A DNA stretch of 64,000 bases from Toxoplasma gondii ME49. Lineage: Eukaryota > Apicomplexa > Conoidasida > Eucoccidiorida > Sarcocystidae. A model generated the notes under the pieces. It was not told the DNA's origin. It saw only the letters and a program-made list of their open reading frames with translations, and made no database searches. The stretch lies in NCBI RefSeq assembly GCF_000006565.2, contig NC_031479.1, positions 3,560,289-3,624,288 of the forward strand. Reading direction: 5' to 3'. A program made the position numbers and the translations under genes. Positions 1 to 13,292 of the stretch are shown here, piece after piece (position 1 is the first letter of the stretch; each line of letters opens with the position of its first letter).

Positions 1-3000
1 CGCCACAGGTAACGATCTGGCCGCATCTATGAAAGGCTGGGCCTCTACACAACGGTCACACGAGGAGGCGGCGAAAGTAATCCAGTTCTCTGAAATCCCC
101 TCTGTCTGCTCCGCTCCTGCCCCGCGTGAGCACGATGCAGAGAAACATGGTAATTCGTATTCAGTTCCACCGAGTCCATCCCACCAGACGCCACGGTCGT
201 TGCCAGACGCAGGCCGCACAAACGAAGGGCAAAGCACCCCGGCATCGGGAACCTGCTGAGTCGAGAAGGGTGTCGTACGGACTACGCCAGGTCGCTTCTC
301 GCTCTCTTCCCGCGCCGAGGAGGCGCACCACGCTTCGGTCGAGTTCAACGAAATCCTGGCCTCTTGGTCCTTCGGTGTGTGCCCCGCGTCAGTCCCCCTG
401 CCATCGGGATGCTTCCTCGTCTCGGCGTCTCCCCAAATCCCGTCTCGATGTCTGGCGGAAGGGCCTGGGGCGCGGCGGCGCCTGCGGGCCATGGCGCCGT
501 GTCTCCTCGCAATCGGCGCGCAGCCTTTGGGGTTCCACAGCACGACAATTGTCAGGCGCGAGAGCTCTAGAAGCACTTCTGCGTTCACGAGACCCCCTAC
601 CGAGTATGCAGCGTCCTTCTCGGCGGGATGATGCGAGGAAGGACCTTCTTGCTCTGTACACTGTTCCTCTTCGTTCGCCAACCGACCGCGAGCGGCAGGA
701 TCAGCTGCAGCTGTGTCCCGGTCAACGGGCGAATTGTCGGAGAGACTGCGCACGCTCTTCTTGCTCACCGCTCGTGCATAGGACGCTTCATCGTCGCTCG
801 CAGTGCGTTTCCTTAGTCGTTGGAGAAGGCGACTTCTTTTTCGTCGCCCTTTCCTGCATTCGTCTTCGTTTCCAGACAGCGTTTCGCGATGTAACAAATC
901 CAGTAATCTCCGGACCCCCCTCTCCTCGCCTCCTGGGCCCACTCGGCGGCAGTGCCCTACCAGCGTGCCACCTCCGGCCTCGCTTTCGTCCGTCTCTGAG
1001 CAACTTTCCGCCATTAGCAACCGTGTCAGAAGCTTCTCTGTCGACCTCCCTGCATGCGCCCCTTCTGCGTCGCTCGCTGGCAAATCCCGAGGTTCGAGCG
1101 AACTGAAAGGCGACGTTCCTGCCCCGTCTCCCGGAGACAGCAACACGCGTGGAACTGTCTGACTCCCTTCACCCCTGTCTCTGCCCGGCTTTTCTGTTTC
1201 CAAATCACGTTTTGCCCGCAACTCCTCGAGCGACGGCTCACGTCCGCTGGCGCGTCTTCCCGAGTCAGCGCTCGGGTGGCCCTCTGGCTCTCCCTGGCAT
1301 TTAGTCGGGTGAGAAGGCCCTTCTGCAGCGTCGCTCCCCCACCTCTGCAGGCCTCGGAACTCCTGCGCAGTCGCACATGCTCGCACAGAAGAAGGACCTG
1401 CGTCTGCGAGATTCGCGACTCTTCGGCTGTCTCCCCGAGAGAAGATAGACCGGAGGAGACGCCGAGACGAGACCCTTGCTCCTTCTCCAGGTGAACGAGG
1501 AACGTCGCTCTGTCGATACTGGGACGAAGATCCGTCGTCATCCTGAGTGATAGCACGCACGGTGCATGTGTGGCCTGCGTCTTGAGGAGACGGACATCCT
1601 GGCACTGGGGCAGGCCTTTTTCGCCTCGCCACATTTGATCCGGTGAGCGTGAAAAGCCGCTTCAGGCTGACGATTCTGCCCAGCTTCTGGCCACTCGGCT
1701 CAGGAACCAGAGGCTGTCTCTGGAGAGCTGAAGCGGCATCAGGTGTCAAAACTGGGTGCTGCTCCATCTCGCGTTCGCTGCGTCGAAGCAGGGAACGATG
1801 GACGCGTAACGATAGTCGCTGGAAGAAAGATGAAGACGCCTCTCTCGAATCCACTGCAAGGTTTTGCGTGGATTGCTTGTGCAGACATGCTTCGGTGTCT
1901 GAAGGGAATCCCAGGACGTTTCTCTTCTCGTGTGCCCGCGAAGATCCCCAATCTGGATCTCCTCCTGGCAGAACGTCGCTTCTCCCAGATCGCCGGAGGG
2001 CGCCTGCTTCCAGCAATCGCTTTAGCTCCGTCTGCAGATCACGGCCTCTGCTATTATATTTGCTCAGCGAAGAACTCGAGAAGAGTCGTTGGGGGCGGAG
2101 TCCTTGACGACCCCATGCAGCATGCAGGCCTGAACACAGAGGCTGAGTTTCATACTCGTGTGGGAGTACGAGAGAATACCCTTTCTGAAACGGACGACGT
2201 GGCGGCCATGACGTAGAAGCAACAACAAAGGGTAAAGAAGCGCAAGAGTCACTTTCCGGAGGGGCACCCCCCGGGAACCGGAGACAGCTGGGGCGACCGA
2301 AATCAGAGGAAGACGAGGTGTACAGGTTGGTATTTTCCTGACACTGGGGCGGCGCTCTGGATAGGCTGCGATGCGCCACAGCATCGCGCCTGGAACTCTC
2401 TTTTGTCTCCCCACTCTGCTCACATTCACCCGCCTGGAGAGACAAAGAGCGCGAACGGCAGCTCGAGATGCGACGAAGAAAACTAGTCCTGTGATCAAAC
2501 GGCGAAGTACGGAAACGCATGACGCCACCACGTTTCTCCCCAGTCACCTCTCTGATGGGTCCCCGTCTGCGCTGAGGCATGCAGCCGTCTGCTAGGTCCG
2601 CACATGCCGCTTCCCATCTGGCCAGCGACGGTGAAGGCGGGAGTGGTGTCACTTCTGAGGGAGCAGGGGATGCAGCGGCTGACTGGAAAGCTTCCAGGCA
2701 GTCCTGGTACAGAGTAGACAGACGCCGGACGTCGTCGTCGGAAATCTCGACAAACAGTCCACCGACGCTATCGTCTTGCACGAGGAGCCTCAACTTGGGC
2801 AGGCGCAGGTCGGCCACTTGCTGGGTCCCCGCATGGCAGAGGTCGCCACCGACTCGCAGTGCGACAGGGTGAACCAGATACGTTCCGAAGCGAGTTCGTT
2901 CTCCCTCCTCCTCCTCTTCGCCTCCGCTGCTGCTTTCTTCCTCGCTGACTTCATAATCCGTCATCCCACGAGAGCCGTCGCTCTCCCGCCCAAGTCGCCA

Positions 3001-6000
3001 GCCCTGAGATCGACCGTCCTGTTCCGCATTTTTAGCGCCCGACACGTCCGTCCGTGCTCGTTCGCCTCCTCGCTCCTGTGGCTGCTCCCGGGCGCCTTCT
3101 AAACTGTCTCTTCCCGTGCAACTCCTCTCCGTTCCGCTGCTGGAATAGCAGGTCCTCCCCCTGGGTTCTGGCGCCCCCTGTGTCGCATCCTGGCCGCATG
3201 CAGATAACTCATTCTTTCCCAGTCTGCCGTTTGCCCTAACGGCATGCGCTCTTCCACATACTCCACCGGGTACCTTTCCTTCTTCACTTAAAACTGGCCA
3301 GGAGCTCTGTTGGTAACACGAGGCCGAGAACGCGGAACGCAGACACAGGCATGCGTGCGACGCTCGGAAGCAGCACACACCGCATGCGCAGTGGGCGACC
3401 TGCTGAAGAAACGCCTGGCAACTGTGAATCCGACTGACGCTCCAACCGCTCCACAGGACCGCGTAGCGGTCATACGCGGGGCCTGATGCACGCGTAGCAC
3501 CTGGGCCCCGAGGGGACGCAGCCTCCGGAGGAGACGAGGGGGCACAGAGCGGAGTCGAATAGGGAGGCGCATGCGGAATCACCTCGAGGACGAGGTTGTC
3601 CTCCGCGTCCCCAGACGCCGACATCGAAGGAGTGAAGCACGAAAGGGAACGACTTTTTCGAATAGTTCCTTCTTTAGAGCGGGTACGTTTGGCAACCTCC
3701 GGCGCAGGTAGGGTAGTCGGAGATATGGGTCCTTCTGTCTCGCCAAGAGCTCCGAATCCGTCGCAGTCAAGCGAGGCGGACGCCGCGGGCTCGAGGCGAA
3801 AAGGGAAACGAAGATTTCGTCCCTCTTCGCGTTTGTTCTCGAGTCGCTTCCACCCTCCTAAATGACTGTCTAAAGGAAGCCCCGACAGCCGGGAAGCTGA
3901 GCCTGGCAAAGGCCCTGCGTGTGAGAAGCAGTGGCCAGACCCTTCCACCCCTGATGTGCACCGGAAAGGCAACGCTTCGCTGGCTGGCGATACATTCCTA
4001 CACAAAGGCGGAGGTCCGCCAGCTTGCGACCGTAAAGCTGGAGTAGAGAGCGCAGACGAGGACGAGCGAAAACAAACCGAGTCTGAGCGGGAAGGGACAC
4101 CGCGAAGAGGAGGGAAAGGCAGCTCAGAATCTGTCGTCCCGGTACCAGGTACTCGCACGTCGCAGGGATTAGCGAACGCGTCACATCGGCGGACAAGAAT
4201 TTGTGAGTCAATCACACCGATGCCGAAATCGATGAGAATGCCGTCGTACTCATCCGCCGCTATCCTTTCAGGTGGCCTGTCTTTCCTTCGTGCCGCACGC
4301 CCTCGAGTTCGACGCTTCCTCTGCGTTTCAGCGCAGTCTCGGCATTCTCCGCGCCCTTCAAAAACGACGTCACAATGTTCATCAGGCTCGTGTGGCCGTC
4401 GCCTTCGCGGTCCTCGTTCTTGGTCCGTATTCGCAGCATCAGTCAAAGTCGAGGTCGTGCCTCGGCTTGTCTTTCTTCTCGCGTTTCGGCTGGTCTGCTC
4501 CGTGTCGAAAGTCTCTGGGCCCCGCGCAGAGAAGCCCGAGGGAGGCGGATCGCCGCTCTCGCTGCTAACCCCCAGAACCTGACTTGATCGGATCCAGGGT
4601 CTTTTGGAGCGTCGGCTTTCGCGGAGGCCGTCCGTCATGGCCCTCTGCCCAGCGCACCGCCCCCTCATGTGGCGCGGTCGCCCCTCGCTGTCTTCCGGTG
4701 CGCCAAGAGGCACGAGACATCTCACGGGGCTCTTCACGGCGACGCACATGTCGGCACAGTAGAGCTGCTCCACATTTCCCGTTGCCAGCTCTGCCATGAA
4801 AATCTCGCTCCTCTGCATGGCCTCCCGGACACGGCACCCAGCTCGCGCGAGCACATACTCCCGCTCAACGGGCTCCAGCGCCTCGCTGAAGGCCGACAGG
4901 GCGGCGCTGACGGCCGCCGGAGACACAGTGACCACGATCGGGCCTGACATTTCGCCATACAGAACGAGGTCTGGGTGGGCGGGTAGTCGCTTGAAGACCT
5001 GATCTACGCGAAGCCAAAAGTATTGCCCACTCCGTTCTCCCCGCGGGCCTTGCCCGGAGGGAGGAGAGAACTCCTGGGGTCTCATCTGCTGACGAAACGA
5101 ACCACCTGCACTTCGTCGCATGAATGCTTGGGAAGGAACACCCGTGCATTCTGCGCCCTTGTCCCTCCTTCTCCGTCTCGAGTCGGGATCCGCGGCGCGT
5201 GTGGCAGCATCGGCAAGAGCCGGGCTTGCCACGAAGTCGCCTTCCTGTGACAAAAGCGACGGCGGCGTCGCCGCATCTCCCGGAACTCGAGTTGATGCCT
5301 TGCGTCTCTCTTCTGGATCGCTCTCTTGGTCATCGCCGTTTGGACTGTCCTCTCGATTCTTGGCTTCCGAATCGAACGCAGAGCTGACTCCAGGCGCCGG
5401 CGCTGCGGACGAGGCTGCCAGTGGGCCCGGCTCTGCCACTGAAGACAAGCGGTACGAAGACGAAGAGTGAGGACGCCCGAGAGAGGACGAGGAACAGGTG
5501 GACGGGATACGAGAGAGAGAAGAGGGCTGCGAACTGGAAAAAGGGACTTTGAAACTCATCGCGGAGTCCCGACCAGCCGAGCAGCACGGATCTGTTACAA
5601 AAAGAGGTACCTCATGCGAATGACGCAAACCTAACGACCGAGAAGACAGCAGGTATCGTGGTGATGGCTGTTGTCCTGCTTTGCCTAGATCCGGAGGAGC
5701 ACGTTCCGTCGACGCTGCACAATGGCCAGGATACGAGGGTGGGGCGTAAGAGCGCACGATTTGACACATGGGGGACGAAGACGAAAAGCGATCGATTAGG
5801 GAAATGTCGTCGCAAAACAACGCGCTCGAGCCCCTGCCGTCCGCCCAGTTCAGCCGCTGAAAGTAAAGTTCATTGCACGTGAACAGGAGGCACCGTTCAC
5901 CGCCAGCGTCCTCGCAAATCCTGTCTTCTCTGTCTCCTCGTCTCGTGCCCCGCTGCCACGAGAATGGGCTCCAGTCTCTCACAATCGCCCCCCAGTCGGT

Positions 6001-9000
6001 CTTTCTCTCTGCGGCGACCTCTAGGTTTCGGGGCGTACGAGGCCAAGGAGCCCTTCGTGGAGCTTCCCGCCTGTCCTCACTGTCTTCGTCGTACCGGCTT
6101 GCCGTCGGACGCCAGGCGGGAGACTTGGCGACGTTTGCTTCGGTTCCATCGACCTCGCATCTGCCCTCCGTGGTGGCCAACCGAGGGCAACTCCACAGTT
6201 TCAGCTGCACACTTTTCAGCACGAAAGCGATGAGAAAAGCCTTTGTGAAGCGTCCTGAATGAAGAGCCTCGATGTTGCGGAGAACGTCTTCTCTCAATAC
6301 TTCCTCGTCCCACTCCTCTTCAAGAGGCTGGTCGTGGTCCGCCCCGCCCTCGAGCAAAGGATCCGAAGGAATCTCCTCCTGGCCAGCGCCGACGTGTGGT
6401 GGAAAGACTCCTCGCGGGTCCCACTCACTCTCACTTTGGGCAGCCCCGCCATGGGACGAGGGCGACGAATCAGCTAATACCTGACCACGCCCAGGATTTG
6501 CCTGGAAGCCCTGCCAGGCGGAGGAGTCATGCGAGAGCAAAACCGAAGAGCACGCGGAACAAGGAGCGGAATTCGACACCGGCGAAAAACAGTAACATCC
6601 GTTGGACGGTGCAGCGAGGCATTGTCCCGGGAGAAAGCCTCCGGCCATCCCTGTCCTTTCAAAGACGAGTTCTGCGCCATCTGCGCCGGCAACCACAATC
6701 TGTCGCCCTCCGTGGCGCTCAAACACGCGGTCGCCTGTCGGGTCCTTTGGCTTCAGATCCGAAGACTCCTGCGGATCTTCTGGAGTCGCGTCGCGAGCAA
6801 TGGGCTGCGCCACGAGGACCAGTGTCGCTCCAGCAACTTCAGGCACGCCGGATTGCTCGGCTCGGCACCTTCCATTCGTCTCGACGCCTTCTGCTCTCGC
6901 CTCACCACAGCCACACCAGGGGTCCCGAGCCTCTGCACCTCCGCCGGACCTGCCGGGGACGGGCGACCGACCCATCATCCGCGGACTTCCCGACTGCTCC
7001 GGAGGGCCTTCGCCTCTCGCCTGGAGCTCAGACGAGCAACACGGCCCCACTGGCCCCGGAGCGAGGTGCGCTTCCGCTGCCACGTCAATCGCAGAAGACA
7101 AGAGAGACGCAGTTCTTTGTCTAGGTCCAGCAGCGTTCGCGGCGTCGAATCCCCCGTCCCCTGGTGCGGTCCGCTCCACCAAGAGGTCGCCTCTCGGCCA
7201 CTCAGCGCTCCCCTCGCCGCGCAATGCGTTGAAGGCCATCGCGCCCCATCCGGCTTCGAGGTGATACCGTTGTCTCTTGGTCGCCCGTTTGAGCGACATG
7301 AGAGCCACTTGGCGCAGAGAAATTATTTCGTCGGCCCAGAACTTCTCTTCGAAGGCCCGAATCGTCTCAACGTCTCTCAGCGACCCTTCAGCTCTCTTCG
7401 CCGCCTCCGTTACGACTGGGCAAGCCGGGCAAAGGCAGCCAGACTGCGAGGGAGGCCCAGGATTCGAGTGGGACTGAGGGCACGAGGGCCAATGCTGTTT
7501 CGCGTTCGGTGTCAAAGATCTGCGGAGAGAACGGAGGACTGGCAGACCCCCGGATTTGATCAGGAGGTGCCGACGCCACGCGGCGACGTACGCTTCGCGC
7601 TCCTCAATCGACGGTTTGAGGTTCCTGCAGAAGCACAGAGACGAGAATCACAATTTCATGGGACTCCTGTCCACGCACTGATCGCGACGAACATCCACCG
7701 GCATCACCACTGCACGTTTCCCTTCCGGCATTCTTGAATTCTCGCCCTCTCGTGACACGAATAATATTCGCATGCACAGTGGGGACCTAAGAGCGAGAAC
7801 GACTACCCTACGAGTGGTGTCTCTTCGGGAAACAACAGCCGTGTGCTAAAGGTCTTTGTCAGGAGCCAGACCCAAGCGTTCACAATAGGCTTACATGTGG
7901 TCGGCGACGGCACCGTAGACGAGGTCCGAGTAGAGGCAAATGGTGTACTGGATCCACTGAAAAATGCTAGTTATTTGATCCTTCTTCAGAGTGAGAGTGC
8001 AGGCAGGAACGACAAATGTGAGACTGATGTAAGGAAGTGAATTGTCTTCCTCTTCTGTATAAACAGCGAATTCTTGGTCGGCCTGCGGCCAACAGCCCAT
8101 ATCTGCGGCGCGCGCCGTTTCCGGCTGTTCACTTTGCTCGCGGCTTCGACGGCTCGTCGTCGAAAACGAGCTTGAAGAATCCGGAGCATCAGCTGTGACC
8201 CGGCTGCTCTCATCCCAGTGGGTCGTGCCTCTCTCTCCAAATACCTCTTCAGACTGTGGTTCTCTCTCCATCCAAGAAGAACCAGGCACAGGGGAACAGA
8301 GGGCTCGACCACCGTGGCCTTTCCTCGAATGCGGCCGAGTGCGTGACAGCGGAGGGAGGCTCGCCGCCCGTGCAACGCTGTCAGGAAAACGTCTTTGTCG
8401 ATTCTGGAGCGTCGAAAGGGGACGCCTGCAACGTGGAGAAGCTGAAACAGTTCGCGACGATCGACGAGGAATGTAAGCTCGAGAAGATCGATACGCGACT
8501 CCCATACCACGCGGTTCCTGGGTATCTTCTCCCTCCTTGCCTGCGGAAGGACAGCGTTCCGGATCTACGTCGGAGAGCGACCTTGGTTCTTGAATCACTG
8601 CCGAGAAGACGCTTTCCCGTTCCGTCAGGAGTCTGTCCAACTCGGGCGCCTGGGACAAGCGCAAGTGACCTTGCAAGGAAGAGAGGAATTCGCTTTCCTC
8701 CTCCCTGGAGAAGGCCACAGTCCCTGGAAAACTCCAGGTGTCTCCGCCGGTCTCCTGCGCTCGCTCTGTCCAGTCCATCAGGCTGTCTCCCTGCCGCGTC
8801 CTGCGTTCGCACCCCGTCTGTCTTGTCCCTCCGTCTCCTGGCAAGTCCGTTGGCATCCTCGTTCTCGCGTGGCTCTCTCTCTCTCGTTCCCCGGCCTCTG
8901 AGTCGAGCGAAGACAAACGGGGCATCTGTCCATCGCTGCGGCTCTGCGCCGTGCGAGGCGACACAGCGAACCGGGGACTCGCTAAGCCCCGTCTGTCAAG

Positions 9001-12000
9001 AGTGGGAGAGCTCGAAGTCTGTGAAGTGGCAGGGTTCAAGACGGCAGCACGAAGCGGACGCCGGAAGGTGCAATCTGAGAAAATTGACGCAGAAGGCGCG
9101 GCTTGTTGTGGGGTGAGAGCTAAGCGGAGCCACAACTCGATTCTTCCCGGTCGGAAGATGTAGGCGTGGTGGGGCGCACTTGCTTCAGCTCTAGCAAGCA
9201 TGTCGTCCAGAGAAAACAAATCGTAGATCGTTGTCACGGCGTCTGCGTGACTCTGAAGAGCGCTGCACGTATCGCCCTGTCCTCTCGAGTCCGCCTCCGA
9301 CCGCGAAGTGACACGGAAGGAAGAGGAGACGGAGGACGACGCAGAAGGCGACCAACTCGACGCCCGAACGGGCTGTGCTTCCTGTTCGACGTTTGCTCTT
9401 CCAAACCAGGCCTCGGCAGGCAGTGACGAAGACTGGCAACAAACTCTGAGATGGTTTGCGTCTCGCTCGCTGGCAGGCCGATTGCCAGTGCCGTCGTCTT
9501 CCGTGGAGCTCTGACAACGTCCATCAGCCCCCCTGAGAGCGCCTCTCAGTCTCTTTCCTCGCCGCCCCTGTGAAGCGCCCGGATGCATGCGGGATCGCCG
9601 ACTGTCCCTGTCGAACGCCCGTGGCAGAGACGCATCGGAGGTGAAGGTCGCCTGGCTTCCACGTGGCCGCAACCGAGGAGTCGTTCGTCTCCCCCTCTCA
9701 CCTTCTGCCTCGCCTTCCGTGAGTGCATGCGCCGCGGCGCCGCCACCAGCATCAGCTGACTGGCCCAGAGTTGGTGCACGTGGCAGAGGCAAGGACGAGG
9801 GCGGCGGCGTCGACGGGGAGAGCGGCTCATACGATGGCTCTCCAGGCAGTGGAGTCCGTCGGAGGTTCACGCCACACTCCAGCCCGGCTTCCACTGTTTC
9901 TGCATCTCCCCGAGAGGGCGGGGAGCGTCCAGTGATAGGAACGGGACTCTGGTGAGAAGCGGCCGCCTCCGCCGGTCGTGCACCCGGTCTTTTCTCTGAA
10001 AGGAGAAGGCGACGGTACGCAGCAGGATGCGGGATCCAAGGACTGAGGGGACCGCGTGGATCCAGTTGGTCGAGGTAGATAGCAGAATTGACGAATTCAA
10101 TTTTTTTGAAATAGACGGGAGAGGCGGAGAGACCGATGCTCCGAGAGCACATGTTGTTCCCATCTCTCGGAAGCGTCGCTTCGCCTGCGGATTCCGATCG
10201 CATGCGACCCCACGATCGGCGAGCAAACGGAGGACAGTACGCAGATAACAAAGACGGCAGATTTTGAAAACCTTTACGAGAGAGCAGAGAAAACGAAGAC
10301 CAGGGGCGGAGCCACGGAGGCGCCCTTGTCGACCCCAGTTCTCCACCGGTGTGGCCCCCCCCTCGCTGTCCCCCTACACCCTCCGGAGTTTGAGCAGAAG
10401 CCCACGCCGGCTGCGGCGGAGGGAGAAAACTGGGGCGAGGCGGCACAGCTGGCAGACGGCGAGGTGAGCCACTTTCCCCCCTGGTCCCCACCTGGCTGGC
10501 GTGAAAGAGCGATCTTGTCGCCCGCGATGAAGGCGAATGCGCAGCATCTTCTGTCCTTGCAAACGGCAACCTGGTCCCCAAGCGCTGCCACGCGGCATGC
10601 CGCCACGAGCGAGGCGCCTCCTGTGTCCCCGCTTGTCGCCCTTCCTGAGTTCCTCTACCACTTGGCACAGAATCAAGAGACGAGTAAGACGAAGGACGCC
10701 CACGCCCCGGGACCGAGCTGTCTTCACCAGTGAGGCTCTGCCGATCCCCGCTGATCTCTGTATCCGGATTCGACACCCTCTCCAGTCTTGGAAGGTCGAT
10801 GCCCGCCCTCTCGCCTTCTTCGGCATCCAGAGCTCCGCGTAGCCTCCACTCCTCCTGCTCGGGTTTGTCTGTCGCTTCCCTCTCTCCACAGGCGCTCGCG
10901 CCGCTCAGAATCCGCGAAGCATCGCCCCTTCCGTTTCTTCCTTTTTCACTCTGCTGAGTACTGGAGCTGCACGCGCCCAGCGTGCTGTCTCGTCCGTCGC
11001 TGGCATCTGCCCAGAGCTCGCTATCGTCCTCTCCTAGATCTTGGTCGGCGCAGGGATTGAGCAACTCTTGCGACCGTGAGGAGACGAAACCTTGCTGCAA
11101 GGAAGCACGAATGTCATCCTGAGCGAGCGTCGTCGCTTCCTCCGACTCCGGCCCGACAATGGAAGGATCTGCCCCCGGCAACTCACCACCTGAGAGCGGC
11201 AGGTGACTGCCGAACGCGGCTTCGCGCGCGGCTGTTGCATGCACGTGAGAGGAATGTGAAGAAGCCGACTCCCGTGAAGTAGACCGTGTGTCGTCCACAT
11301 GACCCAACGCATGTACCTCTTGCTCGCAGTAAAGCGTGTGGATCCGCTCGGTCCTCCAGCCTAAAGCAAAGATACGCCCGCCTTCACGAATCTCCCCCTC
11401 CTCGATGCGTAGCTCGATCCGCGTCGCATAAAGCTGAAACCAAAACGCCGACAGCACACCAAAAACGACTACGTAGATGCGCGTGTAATCACTATCACCG
11501 TGGCATAGTGATCCACATATTAAGTTGCTAATACGAGTTAGAAATAAGTGGTGGATAAGTTGTGATTCTCTCAGGTGCACCGGTAGGAAGAGCAACCGCA
11601 CCTGTGATACGGACTTCTGGGCGACCACCGCACCCGAACACGATGGTGATAAAATACATTCCAGCTGAGAAGAATGCTCCTGAATCAACTTATGTACCGA
11701 CACGACCAGTTCGACCCGATATCCCGGCAAAAGGAGAGATTCTAAAAACTCACACGTCTAGCCCGCACTGGATACGTCTGTATGTCGATTTACTAGAAAC
11801 CGTGGGAGGAGAATATAGTCTAAAGTGCAACTCCGCTCGTGGACACCAAGACAGCATTGTCCGATTGCATGTACAAAACGTGATTGGCGGGAAATGCCCC
11901 GAAAACTCGACCACTCTCTCCACGGGCTGAGACGTTGCAGCACACAGCACTCCAGGCGCAGGGTCTGAAAAAGACCTGTCTCAGATATGATTACTTCCAG

Positions 12001-13292
12001 GACGATGGTAAGGAGAAACGGACGAAGACCAGCCATGTCTACGACCCAGACTGAGGTACACAGTAAAGTGCGTGTGATAAAAAGCTGAACGAGTGTATGT
12101 TTAATCTCCTTGGTCCTCTTGGAGTCTATTCAATAAGTGAATCTAATCGAGTAAAAGTGGTGTAGTACTCAGAAACATATCTGTCTCTTTCGTCTGTTTC
12201 AAGTGTTCCTCATGCGCCCATCCGGGTCTCACAAGGAGACGCTGCGTACACAGAACTGTTGATCTCTGATGTATCGTCGAAATATGTTTCATGCCCTAGG
12301 TGTGTTGGCTTTTGCGCTTTGTGTCGCCAACGCTTGCCTTCTGCCCTCTCTGAGTCGCCTCAAGAAAAGGGGAGATGGCAAACGACGGCATCGACCAAAT
12401 CCTCGGAAGCAGTGCGTCCCCGTGTCTGGTGGCCTCACCTCTATGCGCCTTATAACACTGGCGGCAAGACGCGTAAAAAAGGAGCCTCCGCCTCCGTCGC
12501 TGCCCCGCAGAAACGTGAGCCACTCATCAGAGACAAGAAGTAACTGTTTCGCGTTCTTCCAGTTTTCTTCTTCGACTTCCACGCTCCATTCATTTGCCGG
12601 CAGAGTCGTCACTACCGTGAGAATGTCTTTGACCTCGATGGTCACGGGTCGCGAGAGAAGCCGCAAGAGATTCAGCTGAACAAGGCGAGTCACAGCACAC
12701 GCACGCGCAGGTCCGCAGAGCCTCTTGAAAGGCAGGCACGATCTGGCACACACAAACGCCCACGGATACGTTTTTCAAACACAAACAACAAGCTCAAATG
12801 CTTTGCCTCGCGACGCGTTTTTGTTCTGTGTGGTCCTTGCTTTCATACCCTCCGACTCAATGCTCTCGAGCGGGGCCTTTTTCGCAAATGTTCATCTTGA
12901 AGACAGGCACATGGATGCAAACGAAAGAGTCCGTTTCGACAAGTAGTACACAATGATGAGGACACCTTTCTACAAGGGAGGGTGCTTTCCCCGTTTTAAG
13001 TGTTTAGATTTCCATCTTTTCCAGCGCTAAGGTCGATCGGACGCCAAGCCTTATCCCTTCTCGCGTGCTGTTTCCTGTCACCGTTCTTTACCTTGATCCG
13101 GAGTGACCGGATGCAGCCGTAGGTGACTTGCAGGGGGAAGGAGAAGGGCAGGAGAACGTTGTCTTTGAGGCGAAGCTTTTCGAGACAGAGCTCCCCCGCG
13201 AGAAGGGAGAAATTCAGCTGATCTCTCTGGATGTCCTGGAAGACGGAAGACAAGGCGGCATTCAGCCGCGAGAGCAGCAAGGACGTCAGCAT
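1..13292 (-). CDS. VPS13-like: VPS13-type chorein lipid-transfer protein, N-terminal part (runs off left edge)
   Basis: VPS13 proteins are rod-like bridges with a hydrophobic groove that move phospholipids between organelles at membrane contact sites. My model has four exons: 13092-13292, 12439-12675, 7895-11433 and 7624 down to 1. All junctions are GT-AG and phases close, giving 3,867 codons before the edge. Exon 1 starts at the only in-frame ATG (MLTSLLLSRLNAALSS) and encodes the chorein domain, including LNFSLLAGELCLEKLRLKDN. Exon 2 continues with LLSRPVTIEVKDILTVV and an EEENWKNAKQ stretch, as in the family. Exon 3 has FALGW, the repeat-like IFRPGRIELWLRLAL near 9.1 kb, and a long Ser/Arg/Glu-rich insertion. 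Exon 4 opens with NLKPSIEEREAYVAAWRRHL and holds beta-rod segments such as LIAFVLKSVQLKLW (near 6.2 kb), CLLFTCNELYFQRLNW (near 5.9 kb) and AEVLLELSRLTIVVLWNP (near 0.55 kb). The C-terminal WD40-like, ATG2-C and PH regions must lie left of the window. I cannot tell which VPS13 paralogue this is. Confidence 0.86.

Noticed and set aside
126..1106. 326-codon plus-strand frame
   Set aside because: It lies antisense to the continuously open VPS13 exon, and its sequence is Arg/Ser/Pro-rich without any domain; it is a GC-driven shadow.
5881..6060. Apparent frameshift in the VPS13 exon
   Set aside because: A first reading suggested a break near 5.9 kb. Re-reading the reverse complement line by line showed that the frame is continuous; I had dropped bases.
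6529..7737. 402-codon plus-strand frame
   Set aside because: Antisense to VPS13 exon 4 (and its acceptor at 7624), where the minus strand shows conserved family segments such as NLKPSIEEREAYVAAWRR.
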